Positions 24,398-33,283 of a DNA stretch of 64,000 nt are shown here, one piece after another. This stretch comes from Desulfitibacter alkalitolerans DSM 16504 (GTDB taxonomy: Bacteria > Bacillota > DSM-16504 > Desulfitibacterales > Desulfitibacteraceae): assembly GCF_000620305.1 (NCBI RefSeq), contig NZ_KK211100.1:618735-682734 (forward strand), in the 5' to 3' direction. Below the pieces are notes generated by a model. The model saw nothing but the letters and a program-made list of their open reading frames with translations, was not told the DNA's origin and searched no databases. A program made the translations under genes and the position numbers. Position 1 is the stretch's first letter, and every line of letters begins with the position of its first letter.

Positions 24398-25645
24398 ATG
24401 TCTAACCCTTTGTTTGTCGGTATCGATATAAGCAGCAAGGACAATGTTGTTTGTTGTTTGTCTAATGATGATGAAAAGCGTCCTATAAGCCGGTTTAGTG
24501 TTTTTAATAATAGACCTGGTATTTTTGAGCTTAAGGATCGTATCAACCAGTTGGTTAGTAAACATGATTTTGATAGAATACTTTTTGGTTTAGAGCACAC
24601 CGGTTGCTACTCTACCCATGCTGCCATCTACTTGCATCGCCATTTGGACTTTGCCTGCCCTGATGTTAAGGTCTACATGTTTAACCCTAGTCTGATTAAG
24701 GAGTTTAAAAAGGCTCATTTCTTGGATGCTCCTAAAAATGATAGGTTCGATGCCTGGTATATTGCTGCTAGGCTTAAAAGTGGCTATCTGCCTCATCCTT
24801 TTACTTGGAGTGAACCTTTGATGGCTCTTCAAAGGCTTACTCGGGCCAGGTACCACCTCATGCAGGCTCTAGTACGTGAAGCTAATTTTCTTATGTCTAA
24901 CCTGTACCTGAAGTGTAGTGATTACTCTTTAGTCTTTTCTAACAAGTTATCTGCTACTTCTCTGGCTGTTTTGGAAGAGTTTGAGTCCGCTGAGGCTCTA
25001 GCAGATGCTTCTTTGGATGATCTGATGGAGTTTTTAATTCAGCATGGTAAAAACCGCTTTGATGATCCTCAGGCTGTTGCTAAACAGTTGCAAAAGGCTG
25101 CTCGTTCTTCTTACAGGTTGCCCAAGGCCATGTCTGATTCTGTTAACTTGGCCATGGCCTCTAGTATTAGGGTTATTAGAACAATCCAGGAACAGCTGCA
25201 GTCTTTGAAAAAGGCTATTGAGGACCATTTAAAGACTATTCCTCAAACTCTAGATTCTGTTCCGGGTATCGGTCCTATTTTTGCTTCTGGTATTATTGCT
25301 GAAATTGGTGATATCCATCAGTTTGACAGCCATAAACAGGTAGCTAAGTTAGCTGGTCTTGCCTGGACCCAAAATCAGTCTGGTGATTTTACTGCTAGTA
25401 GTACAAGGCTTATTCGCTCTGGCAACCGCATTTTAAGGTATTACCTTATTGAGGCGGCAAGCAGTGTTCGGGTGCACGACCCTGTTTTTGCCGAGTATTA
25501 TGCCATGAAAAAAGCGGAGCCTAAGCAGTATGCTCATAAACGCGCCCTTGCTCTTACTGCCCGTAAACTGGTACGGTTAGTCTTTTTTCTGCTGAAGTCT
25601 AACCAACTCTACCAACCGAAAGGGGGAAACCGACAATTAAATTAG
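24398..25645 (+). CDS. IS110-family DEDD transposase (copy 2)
   Basis: Protein identical to 10472-11719: RuvC-like DEDD domain with GIDISSKDN, GLEHTGCY and NDRFDAWY, then the transposase_20 domain with VPGIGPIFASGII. The start is ATG 24398 after AAGGAGGTG. Either copy could supply recombinase for both. Confidence 0.94.
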   Translation: MSNPLFVGIDISSKDNVVCCLSNDDEKRPISRFSVFNNRPGIFELKDRINQLVSKHDFDRILFGLEHTGCYSTHAAIYLHRHLDFACPDVKVYMFNPSLIKEFKKAHFLDAPKNDRFDAWYIAARLKSGYLPHPFTWSEPLMALQRLTRARYHLMQALVREANFLMSNLYLKCSDYSLVFSNKLSATSLAVLEEFESAEALADASLDDLMEFLIQHGKNRFDDPQAVAKQLQKAARSSYRLPKAMSDSVNLAMASSIRVIRTIQEQLQSLKKAIEDHLKTIPQTLDSVPGIGPIFASGIIAEIGDIHQFDSHKQVAKLAGLAWTQNQSGDFTASSTRLIRSGNRILRYYLIEAASSVRVHDPVFAEYYAMKKAEPKQYAHKRALALTARKLVRLVFFLLKSNQLYQPKGGNRQLN

Positions 25646-25816
25646 AATAGACCAAAGCTCAGGATTCCTTCCACCTATTTATTGTTATATTTGTAATAAA
25701 TATACTTGTCATAGGGTGGGCTTGTTTAGTGTTGCCTTTTTTAGGCAAGCACCCCCTTTTGTGCAGCGAATTCTTTGAAAAATTTCCAATTACCTACTTG
25801 ACATCATACCGCTGCT

Positions 25817-26168
25817 CTAACAAGGCTGCTGCCACCTGTTTAAAGGATTTAACTCTTTTGAATTTAAATTGTGAAGCAGCTAAAACAGCAAGTAATGCCC
25901 CTACGATTATACCTGCATCCATTAAAGAAAGGTTATTGGTGAAAAAACCCTGTGCAATGGCCTCAGCCCTGCCGGGATGATTAGCAAAATAGTCCCACTT
26001 TTCAGGCGTTCCGCCCATAGCTTTCCATATCCAAGCAGCCCAATAGGTAAACCCAGAGGTTATCTGCCAGGGCCTCCCAGCCACAACAAAAAGCAAAGTG
26101 TTTAGTACTGCAAGCAGTATGGCCCCAGTATAGTAGGTCCATGGCTCCTTTACCGCCCTTATCAACAT
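25817..26168 (-). pseudogene. 5' fragment of a YeeE/YedE sulfur-transport gene cut by IS110
   Basis: 117 codons of native sequence, MLIRAVKEPWTYYTGAILLA to KSFKQVAAALL, with helices typical of YeeE/YedE; reading then enters the IS right end and stops at 25794 after seven foreign residues. The intact gene would encode about 171 residues. It follows the TusA-like gene by 14 bp in a YeeE-TusA-YeeE operon, so the insertion probably inactivates half of the thiosulfate/sulfur import channel. Confidence 0.9.
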
Positions 26169-26182
26169 CTCTTTACCACTCC

Positions 26183-26410
26183 CTATCTACTTTTAGTAAC
26201 CCTTATCTCCCATTCGCCATTGGCGACTTCAACTATTTCACATGACAAGCCATTTTTTTGGGTCCACTCTGTAAAATTTTTTGCAGCACAGCTGTGATCA
26301 GTTTCTATAACAAGCACATCGCCAACTGTCATTTTTTTAAACTGTTGAATCGCTTTTAGTAAGGGAATAGGACAGGCCTCATACAAACAGTCTAATCTTA
26401 TCTCTGCCAT
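26183..26410 (-). CDS. TusA/SirA-family sulfur carrier protein
   Basis: 75-residue sulfur relay protein with the family motif CPIPLL (Cys at about residue 14 carries persulfide) in LDCLYEACPIPLLKAIQQF, followed by DVLVIETDHSCAAKNFTEW. Length and fold pattern match TusA/YedF/YeeD. It sits between the two YeeE halves, the arrangement in which YeeD hands on sulfur from thiosulfate taken up by YeeE. A second Cys (DHSC) may matter for transfer. Confidence 0.92.
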   Translation of the reverse strand: MAEIRLDCLYEACPIPLLKAIQQFKKMTVGDVLVIETDHSCAAKNFTEWTQKNGLSCEIVEVANGEWEIRVTKSR

Positions 26411-26422
26411 AATAATCCCCCA

Positions 26423-27088
26423 TTAGAGCATAATATTATTCTTTTCATCATATTTTTTCAAAAGATAGAAGAGCAACACCAAAATGCCTACTTGGAAAAA
26501 TACCGCACCTGGCCACCCCAAAAAGCTTGCAAGGTGAATAGTTGAAGCATCACTAATGAACCTCTTTTCCCACCAGGGAAAATGTCTGGCGCCTAATAGA
26601 GTACCAATCAAAAAACCTATAAGAACGATAAGCTGCATTAGAAAACCTTCTCCAATCCTCATTAAGGTTCCAGTTGCACAACCACCTGCAATTACCATGC
26701 CTACACCAAATAAAAACCCTCCAACTGCAGTATGAAATCCAACAGGATGAATAAACCCGGGGATTCGAGAGGCACCCTGAATTAAGGAAATATACTGTAT
26801 TAAAGAAAATGTTATTGTCATTATTGCCACTGCAACTATTATGGCTCGTAAAATGGAGGTGCTCCCTGCTATTATGGGGTCCCTAAGAGATGCAGCAAAG
26901 CAAAACCTACTTTTTTGAAGCACAAAACCAAAGGCTATGCCAAAGGCCCAATAAGCCCCAAGAATTAAGTTGTTAGAACCAACCTTATACAATAATAAAA
27001 GTGCTAAAAAAAAGACTATGAAGAATAGAGGCTTTTGATCTTTTTTAACTTTAACTTTTTTATGAACTATCTTCTGTTCCAGCTGCAT
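26423..27088 (-). CDS. YeeE/YedE-family sulfur (thiosulfate) transport protein, N-terminal half
   Basis: 221-residue membrane protein with the first-half YeeE marks KSRFCFAASLRD and GGCATGTLMRIGEG, whose cysteines line the thiosulfate path in YeeE. The start is ATG 27086-27088 after GGGGGTG; an upstream TTG at 27136 has no ribosome site. It needs the second half (now split by the IS at 23839-25816) to make the full pseudo-twofold channel. The TusA-like gene starts 12 bp downstream. Confidence 0.88.
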   Translation of the reverse strand: MQLEQKIVHKKVKVKKDQKPLFFIVFFLALLLLYKVGSNNLILGAYWAFGIAFGFVLQKSRFCFAASLRDPIIAGSTSILRAIIVAVAIMTITFSLIQYISLIQGASRIPGFIHPVGFHTAVGGFLFGVGMVIAGGCATGTLMRIGEGFLMQLIVLIGFLIGTLLGARHFPWWEKRFISDASTIHLASFLGWPGAVFFQVGILVLLFYLLKKYDEKNNIML

Positions 27089-27202
27089 AGTAAGAACACC
27101 CCCAGGTTTTAATTCAGCTAAAAGAATATTCTTCAAAGGGGCATTAATTTCCTTCTATTTACAAATTATTGAAACTAGCAAAACCACCAGAAGCCTTAGT
27201 AC

Positions 27203-29740
27203 CTACATATGAGATCTTTGTATTTCTTTTTTAGACTTATATCTATTCAGCCAGTTCTGGAGAGGCCCCTGCAGTCCTGGTGCACCTGTTTTGTCCCATT
27301 GCCTATTAAACATTAAGTCCATTAAATGTAACGCTTTTTTCCCCCCCATTGTCATGGATTCTCTGCAGGCTGCACAGTAGGTAATAATATGTTCTGATTT
27401 AGCCTCCGAGGCCCTCCGATTCATTATTCTTTTAGCAAGGTTTGGATTGGCTGGCACAACCATGCCACCAAAGCCGCAGCAACGAGTATTCTCCCTGTTA
27501 TGGGGGAGTTCTTCAATTTTGTAGCCCATTTCTCGCATTAAAAACCTTACTGAATCATGTATGGTAGAACAATCCCTTGTTACACAGGAATCATGCAACG
27601 CCATGACCTTTCCCTTTCCTATGCCTTTAACTTCCTCAGGAATGCCAACTTCTTTTAATACCTCATAAAGAGAACGTACCTTCAAATGGGGACTCATGGT
27701 TGTGATCATGCTGTAACAAGACTGACATGCAACAATGATTTCCTCAACTTCCAACTGCTTAAAGGCACTTTCTAACAATGAATAACGCTGTGCAAAATCA
27801 TTTTCTAGTCCTAAGGCCTTTGTAGGCTTTCCACAGCATCTCAGCACAGCTCCAGTGCCAGGCAGCTCCCTTTGAAGATATCTTAATATCTCTCCAACCA
27901 GCTTCGGTGAATAAGATGGTAAACTACAGCCCGGCATAAATGCCCTTTTGGTAAAACCTGCTTTAACATCAGGCTTAACTATATTGAAGATTGGATGAAA
28001 GCCCAGTTTTTGATGCATGTGAATTGGTTTGTGCTGGGGCAATGGGCCTTCGCCGTCTTTTACAAGATCCATTCTCATTTGGGCAAAAATTTCACTAAAC
28101 TTATATTCCTTTGGGCAGTTAATAGTACATTGATTGCACATATTACAGGAGTATGGGATTAGTGGGTCTATGCAGCATGCTGCCAAAGTTTGCTCCATCA
28201 GCTGTTTAGGATATTCACAAAATTCATTAAGCATTATACATTCCTTCATGCATAGTTTACACTCGCACTGCAGACATCTCGTTGCCTCCTGCACAGCACA
28301 TTTTTCAGTAAACCCCAGGTCCACTTCATCAAAAGATGTTACTCTTCTTTCAACAGGTATTTTTCTGGTCTTGCTTCGAATTGTTCCTCTTTCCTCATCT
28401 TTTATTTCTCGTATTAATGTGGTTTCAAAGCTTCCTTCTTTTTCTCTACCTATTGCCATATCTTGATTCCTAAAATACCTATCTATTGAAATGGCTGCCT
28501 TTTTTCCATGGGCAAGTGCTTCTATTGCAATAAGGGGTCTTCCAATCATGTCTCCCCCGGCAAAAACCTTGGGGTCTTTTGTTTGCAATGTGACGGGGTT
28601 TACAATTACCCTGCCATTTGACCCTAATATATCCCAATGGTCCTTTAAAAAGCTGCTTTCAACGCCCTGACCAATTGCTAAAATAACCATATCAGTCTTA
28701 AACATTAAATTTTCATTTTCAATATATGTGGGGTTAAATTTGCCTTCGACATCAAACACAGATTGACATTTTACCAGCTCTAACTGCTCCACTCTTTCTT
28801 GTCCAAAAAATTGTTTAACACCATATCCATTAATAATCTTAACGCCTTCCTCTTCTGCCTCTTCTATTTCCCATGAATGGGCAGGCATTTCATGCCTTTG
28901 TTCAAGACATATTATTGTAACGTCTTCCGCACCTTTTCTCACAGCACTTCTTGCTACATCTATTGCTACATTTCCGCCGCCTACTACCACTACATTTTTA
29001 CCTAAATCCTGCGAAATATTTAAACTTACATTCCTTAAAAAATCAACACCAGGTTCAATTCCTTTAAGCTCCTTTCCAGGAACATTAAGCATTAAACTCC
29101 TGTGGGCACCTACAGCAATAAATACGGCATCATAATCCATTAACAGCTGTGCAAAGGATATGTCTTTGCCTACCTCTGTATTTAAATATATGCTCACGCC
29201 CAAGAGGGGCAGTATGCTGTATTCAAAATCTATCACATCCCTGGGAAGGCGGTAGGCCGGTATCCCTACCCTCATCATCCCCCCCACCACGGGGAGCTTT
29301 TCAAAAATCGCTACCTGATAGCCCTTCTTTCTTAAAATATACGCAGCCATGGCTCCTGCTGGGCCGGCACCAATAATGGCTACCTTTTGGGGCTTTTCAT
29401 TTTCTTCAATGCTAATATCCCACTCAAATTCGCTATCGTAATTGGCAGCAAACCGCTTTAACTGCTGTACGGATAGGGGCTGACCCTCCTCACTTTGTTT
29501 GCATTTTTCTTCACAAGGATGGGCACATATTCTCCCCAAAATCCCAGGAAAGGGCAGGTCTTTACGAATTATTTCTAAAGACTCCTTAAACTCACCTGCG
29601 GCAATTTTTCCAATATAGCCTTTTACATCCACGTGTAAAGGACATGCTGCAACACAAAAAGATGGTGATTCCCCCATACATTCATCAACTATCTTTTGCA
29701 TTTTCTGACGAAGCAGTTCATCATTTTTAAACTGTGTCAC
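27203..29740 (-). CDS. GltD-like flavin/NAD(P) oxidoreductase fused to Fe-S and CCG (HdrB-like) domains
   Basis: 845-residue cytosolic redox protein. In order: an Fe-S domain (about 20-110) with CVAACPLHVDVKGYI and CAHPCEEKC; a GltD-type FAD/NAD(P) core (about 115-430) with IIGAGPAGAMAAY, VVVVGGGNVAIDVARSA and AGGDMIGRPL; a ferredoxin-like region (about 485-560) with CLQCECKLCMKEC and CNMCNQCTINCP; and two CCG domains (about 610-820) with RCCGKP and RCCGFGG, which bind the noncubane cluster in HdrB. The GTG start follows GGGGGAA. It lies 115 bp upstream of the YeeE-TusA-YeeE genes on the same strand. Possible role: NAD(P)H-linked reduction of a disulfide or persulfide. Physiological partner unknown. 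Confidence 0.88.
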   Translation of the reverse strand: MTQFKNDELLRQKMQKIVDECMGESPSFCVAACPLHVDVKGYIGKIAAGEFKESLEIIRKDLPFPGILGRICAHPCEEKCKQSEEGQPLSVQQLKRFAANYDSEFEWDISIEENEKPQKVAIIGAGPAGAMAAYILRKKGYQVAIFEKLPVVGGMMRVGIPAYRLPRDVIDFEYSILPLLGVSIYLNTEVGKDISFAQLLMDYDAVFIAVGAHRSLMLNVPGKELKGIEPGVDFLRNVSLNISQDLGKNVVVVGGGNVAIDVARSAVRKGAEDVTIICLEQRHEMPAHSWEIEEAEEEGVKIINGYGVKQFFGQERVEQLELVKCQSVFDVEGKFNPTYIENENLMFKTDMVILAIGQGVESSFLKDHWDILGSNGRVIVNPVTLQTKDPKVFAGGDMIGRPLIAIEALAHGKKAAISIDRYFRNQDMAIGREKEGSFETTLIREIKDEERGTIRSKTRKIPVERRVTSFDEVDLGFTEKCAVQEATRCLQCECKLCMKECIMLNEFCEYPKQLMEQTLAACCIDPLIPYSCNMCNQCTINCPKEYKFSEIFAQMRMDLVKDGEGPLPQHKPIHMHQKLGFHPIFNIVKPDVKAGFTKRAFMPGCSLPSYSPKLVGEILRYLQRELPGTGAVLRCCGKPTKALGLENDFAQRYSLLESAFKQLEVEEIIVACQSCYSMITTMSPHLKVRSLYEVLKEVGIPEEVKGIGKGKVMALHDSCVTRDCSTIHDSVRFLMREMGYKIEELPHNRENTRCCGFGGMVVPANPNLAKRIMNRRASEAKSEHIITYCAACRESMTMGGKKALHLMDLMFNRQWDKTGAPGLQGPLQNWLNRYKSKKEIQRSHM

Positions 29741-29940
29741 TACTATTCCCCCAATTCCACCTTAAAGGTACTTAACATCTTTAAATATCATTATAATTTC
29801 TATTACCAATAAAATAGGATAACAGATGTTTATGCCGCATAATGAATATTTATAGCTGCTATTAATGTTGTTAATTGTTGCTGATTTTTCTCAACAAAAT
29901 AAGACAAAAGAACCCGCGGGATGTCAGGTATAGGGTGAAA

Positions 29941-31209
29941 TTAATTATATTTCTCCAGAAACTCAAAAATTTCCTGTGGGGTATTGACAAATACTCCTTG
30001 GGCCTGCTTCATTTCCTCAAGAAGCCTTTGAGCATGACCCTCAGTAAAATCTCTTTTTTCAAAGTCATTTGCCATGATTAAAACAGGCTTGCCTGTCTGG
30101 CAGGCCTCTGCACTTAACTGGAGATTTGCCAGATTACCTTTTCCAAAGGGTATGGGGGTGATAATTATATAATTCGCTTTTTGTATTAGCGCCCTGTTCA
30201 TGGACAAGCTCTTTTCGCCAATAGGGGCAAAGGGAGCCTCTTCCACAACCTCTACCCCCAGCATCTTTGCCCTGCTCCAGTCAGTATCTCCAATATTTAA
30301 TATCCCACAGCTCACCTTATAGCCAAGTTGAACAAGTCTATCCAGGATAAATATCCCTGTTCCACCACCGCAGATCAGATGAACATGCAGACCCTTGCCT
30401 CCCTTGGAGTCTGATTTAGTCCTCCCAAGGGGTATCACATTAAACCTTCCTGTTAGGGGGTTATCTGTAATAGCAACCTCCATGCTGTAGACCTTTCTAA
30501 TATTAGCAGGAGTTAATACCTGGTCAGGGGAACCTTCTGCAAAAATCTTCCCGTCCTTCATTAACACAACGTGTTCACTAAATTGAGCAGCCAGGTTTAA
30601 ATCATGAAGTACAGCTACAACAGTAAGGCCAGTTGTCCTGTTAAGGCTCTGAAGCAATTCTAATAGTTCAACCTGGTGCTGAATATCAAGGTGGGCTGTA
30701 GGCTCATCTAAAAGAATAACCCTGGGTTCCTGGGCTAAAGCCCTGGCCACAACAACCCTCTGCCTCTCTCCTCCACTTATTTCTGTCACACTCCGGTCCT
30801 TTAAGTGCCATATATTAGTTATTTCCATTGCCCATCTAGCCAGGGCAAAATCCTTGGGACCCTCGCTTTCAAATCTTCCTAGAAAGGGAGTCCTGCCCAT
30901 CAATACAGTTTCATAAACACTAAAGGAAAATTCAATTGTGGTATCCTGGGGTACAACTGCCATCCTTTGTGCTATCTGCCGAGGCTTCATTGAAAGAAGA
31001 TTAATAGAATCAAGCTCTATATCACCCTTCTGTGGCAATACTGACTTTGAAATATTTTTAAGGAGTGTAGATTTGCCTGAGCCATTTGGACCAATTATGG
31101 AAAGAAAGCTTCCCGGCTTGATTTCCAGATTAATACCTTTAAGAATTATATTTTTTCCATACCCAAACTGGAGGTTTTTGACTTTTATATCTGAACCAAA
31201 CTGAACCAT
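29941..31209 (-). CDS. btuD: FecE/BtuD-type ABC ATPase with C-terminal extra domain (cobalamin/cobinamide import)
   Basis: 422 residues. The first 265 form a BtuD/FhuC-like ATPase: GPNGSGKSTLLK, VPQDTTIEFSF, ISGGERQRVVVARA, VILLDEPTAHLD and VAVLHDLN. A further domain of about 150 residues begins LHVHLICGGGTGIFILDRL and contains IIITPIPFGKGNLANL and KPVLIMAND. Such an extension is known from some clostridial FecCD-type ATPases, but its job is not. The start follows the permease by two bases. With BtuF-like and CbiZ genes upstream, corrinoid uptake is the likely function. Confidence 0.85.
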   Translation of the reverse strand: MVQFGSDIKVKNLQFGYGKNIILKGINLEIKPGSFLSIIGPNGSGKSTLLKNISKSVLPQKGDIELDSINLLSMKPRQIAQRMAVVPQDTTIEFSFSVYETVLMGRTPFLGRFESEGPKDFALARWAMEITNIWHLKDRSVTEISGGERQRVVVARALAQEPRVILLDEPTAHLDIQHQVELLELLQSLNRTTGLTVVAVLHDLNLAAQFSEHVVLMKDGKIFAEGSPDQVLTPANIRKVYSMEVAITDNPLTGRFNVIPLGRTKSDSKGGKGLHVHLICGGGTGIFILDRLVQLGYKVSCGILNIGDTDWSRAKMLGVEVVEEAPFAPIGEKSLSMNRALIQKANYIIITPIPFGKGNLANLQLSAEACQTGKPVLIMANDFEKRDFTEGHAQRLLEEMKQAQGVFVNTPQEIFEFLEKYN

Positions 31210-31211
31210 AA

Positions 31212-32300
31212 TTAAAACTCATCCCTTTGTTTTCTTTTTAATAAATAAATGAAGAAGGGTCCTCCCAGCATTGCAGTTATTATTCCAACAGGTATCTCCA
31301 CACTTCCCAGAAAGGTTCTGGCAAAGGTATCTGTTACAACCATAAAAATCCCTCCTACTAATGCTGAGATGGGCATCAGGCTTCTATGGTCTGGACCTAC
31401 CACAAGGCGTACCCCATGAGGAACAATAAGTCCTACAAATCCTATGGTACCGCTAACTGATACAGCAGCGGCAGCAGTAAAGGCACCCAAGGTTAAGAGC
31501 AATTTCTTGGTCTTTTCTGCATCAATACCAAGGTGTTGAGCAGTATGATCCCCAAAAAGCATAATATTTAGATCCCGTGCAAAGCAGTTGATTATAACCA
31601 CACCTATAATTATCAAGGGTGCTGCTGCTTGAACATGTCCCCAGTTTCTAGCTGAAAAGCTCCCCAGGAGCCAGAATACCACCTGCTGCATCTCCTTAGA
31701 ATTAAGAACCATTAGAAAGGACATGATTGCAGACATAAAGGCACTTAAGGCAACCCCTGCTAAAAGTAATGTATAAACAGGAACCCTGTTGCCAACTCTG
31801 GCTATGTTATACACTGTATACGTGCTAATTAATGCACCAGCAAATGCCATCCAGGGAACAGCCAGGTATCCAGCTGCTGCTGACAGGCCGGTTACTATGG
31901 CTATGGTGGCTCCCAGGGCAGCACCTGATGACACCCCTATAATATAGGGGTCGGCCATGGGATTTTTAAGCAGCCCCTGAAAGGTGGCTCCCACTGTTGC
32001 CAGGGCTATACCCACCAGGGCAGCTAATAAAACCCGTGGAAGTCTTATCTGCAGGACTATTGTTTGTTGGCTAATTCTAACATCATCCAATGTAATACTT
32101 TCTCCAAGAACGGGCACCTGGGAAAGTATAATCCGCCATGTCTGGTTCAGGGTTATATCAGCAGGCCCAATGGTAATGGCAGTGAGGCAAACAAATATAA
32201 GCAAAATAGTTAGAGCAACTATTTTGCCTATAGATCGTGAATTTGTTTGTTTTTTTATATTGTTTGATTCCTTGGCTAACTCCATTTTACAAAACTCCAT
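31212..32300 (-). CDS. btuC: FecCD-family permease (BtuC-like)
   Basis: 362-residue permease with about ten hydrophobic helices. Family marks: RLPRVLLAALVGIALATVGATFQ, NPMADPYIIGVSSGAALGA and GFVGLIVPHGVRLVVGPDHR, the last being the ATPase-coupling region. The start ATG follows GAGGGAAGAGG by eight bases. Fits between the BtuF-like lipoprotein and the BtuD-like ATPase. Confidence 0.9.
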   Translation of the reverse strand: MEFCKMELAKESNNIKKQTNSRSIGKIVALTILLIFVCLTAITIGPADITLNQTWRIILSQVPVLGESITLDDVRISQQTIVLQIRLPRVLLAALVGIALATVGATFQGLLKNPMADPYIIGVSSGAALGATIAIVTGLSAAAGYLAVPWMAFAGALISTYTVYNIARVGNRVPVYTLLLAGVALSAFMSAIMSFLMVLNSKEMQQVVFWLLGSFSARNWGHVQAAAPLIIIGVVIINCFARDLNIMLFGDHTAQHLGIDAEKTKKLLLTLGAFTAAAAVSVSGTIGFVGLIVPHGVRLVVGPDHRSLMPISALVGGIFMVVTDTFARTFLGSVEIPVGIITAMLGGPFFIYLLKRKQRDEF

Positions 32301-32366
32301 GGTCTAGTCCTCTTCCCTCAATTCTAATTCATTTCACAGGAAGGAATGAAAAAGCATTATAAAACT

Positions 32367-33269
32367 TTACTGGAACAATTCTGGATGAATTATCCGGGCC
32401 ATTTCTTCCAGCCCCAAGACTACCCTTGGCCCCGGCAGGGTTACCAGATCATCATCTATTGTATGAACTCTGTCTGTCTTAACTGCAGTTAAATTCTCAT
32501 ATCCCGGCCTTGCCATGATATCACTTTGCTTATGAAAGTCATTTGCTATATAAACGTCAGGATCTCTTTCAAAAAGAACCTCCATGCTTAACTGTGGATA
32601 GCGGGTATCTGCGTCTCCGGCAAGGTTTTGTCCACCAGCAAGTTCAATCAAGCTATTGATAAAGGTGCCTGGCCCTGCAGACATTAATGGTTCATCCCAT
32701 ACCTCAAAAAACACAACCGGTCTTTCTTGATCCTTTACCTTGAGGACAACAGCATCTACCTTGGCCTGCATCTCGCTGGTTAATTTCTGGGCTGCCTCAG
32801 GAACACCCATTATTTCACCTGTCATTTGGATATTTTTAATCACCTGGTCAACACTTTCAGCATCCAGGCAGAATACTGTAATGCCTAATTGTTCTAACCT
32901 TTTAATTAGCTCCATCTGTACCCCAGCCGCTACAAAAACAATTTGTGGCTCGGCATCTACTATAAGCTCAACATTGGGATTGGCAAAATCCCCCATTTTG
33001 GGTTTTTTTAGCGCAGCTTCAGGATAATTACAGTATTCGGTAACGCCAATAATTCTCTCGTCTAGTCCTAGTTCAAATAAAATTTCCGTTACTGCTGGCG
33101 TCAAGGATATAATCTTTTTAGGGGTTTCCTTGATTTCTACCTCCCTGCCCAGAACATCCTTGAAGATCTTACTATCTTCTCCCACAGTTGTGTCAGCCTT
33201 GCTGCCACAGCCAGCCAACAACATTACACAAACCATGAGTATTAAAGCTGCTTGATAAATATTCTTCAT
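32367..33269 (-). CDS. btuF: BtuF-like corrinoid-binding lipoprotein
   Basis: 300-residue class III binding protein with a single bridging helix. Lipoprotein signal 1-21 ends MLLAGCG. The fold's opening ETPKKIISLTPAVTEILFELGL and GVTEYCNYPEAALKKPKMGDFANPNVELI are typical of BtuF/FhuD/HemT proteins. The gene lies 14 bp after cbiZ, which makes cobalamin or cobinamide the probable ligand; heme or siderophore cannot be excluded by sequence. Confidence 0.85.
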   Translation of the reverse strand: MKNIYQAALILMVCVMLLAGCGSKADTTVGEDSKIFKDVLGREVEIKETPKKIISLTPAVTEILFELGLDERIIGVTEYCNYPEAALKKPKMGDFANPNVELIVDAEPQIVFVAAGVQMELIKRLEQLGITVFCLDAESVDQVIKNIQMTGEIMGVPEAAQKLTSEMQAKVDAVVLKVKDQERPVVFFEVWDEPLMSAGPGTFINSLIELAGGQNLAGDADTRYPQLSMEVLFERDPDVYIANDFHKQSDIMARPGYENLTAVKTDRVHTIDDDLVTLPGPRVVLGLEEMARIIHPELFQ

Positions 33270-33283
33270 TTCCTATAAACCTC

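Larger units (their letters stand above)
23839..25816 (+). mobile_element. IS110-family insertion sequence, copy 2
   Basis: Second copy of the element at 9913-11890, same orientation, offset 13,926 bp, identical by eye. CT cores at 23837-23838 and 25817-25818. The junction-promoter halves are at 23841-23846 (TATACT) and 25798-25803 (TTGACA). It is inserted in the coding sequence of the second YeeE half at the Gly-Gly codons GGA GGT, whose bases happen to read AGGAGG: a Shine-Dalgarno look-alike target. Right of the core, copy 2 matches the candidate target guide at 6 of 8 positions (CTAACAAG against CTAAAAAT). Confidence 0.93.
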
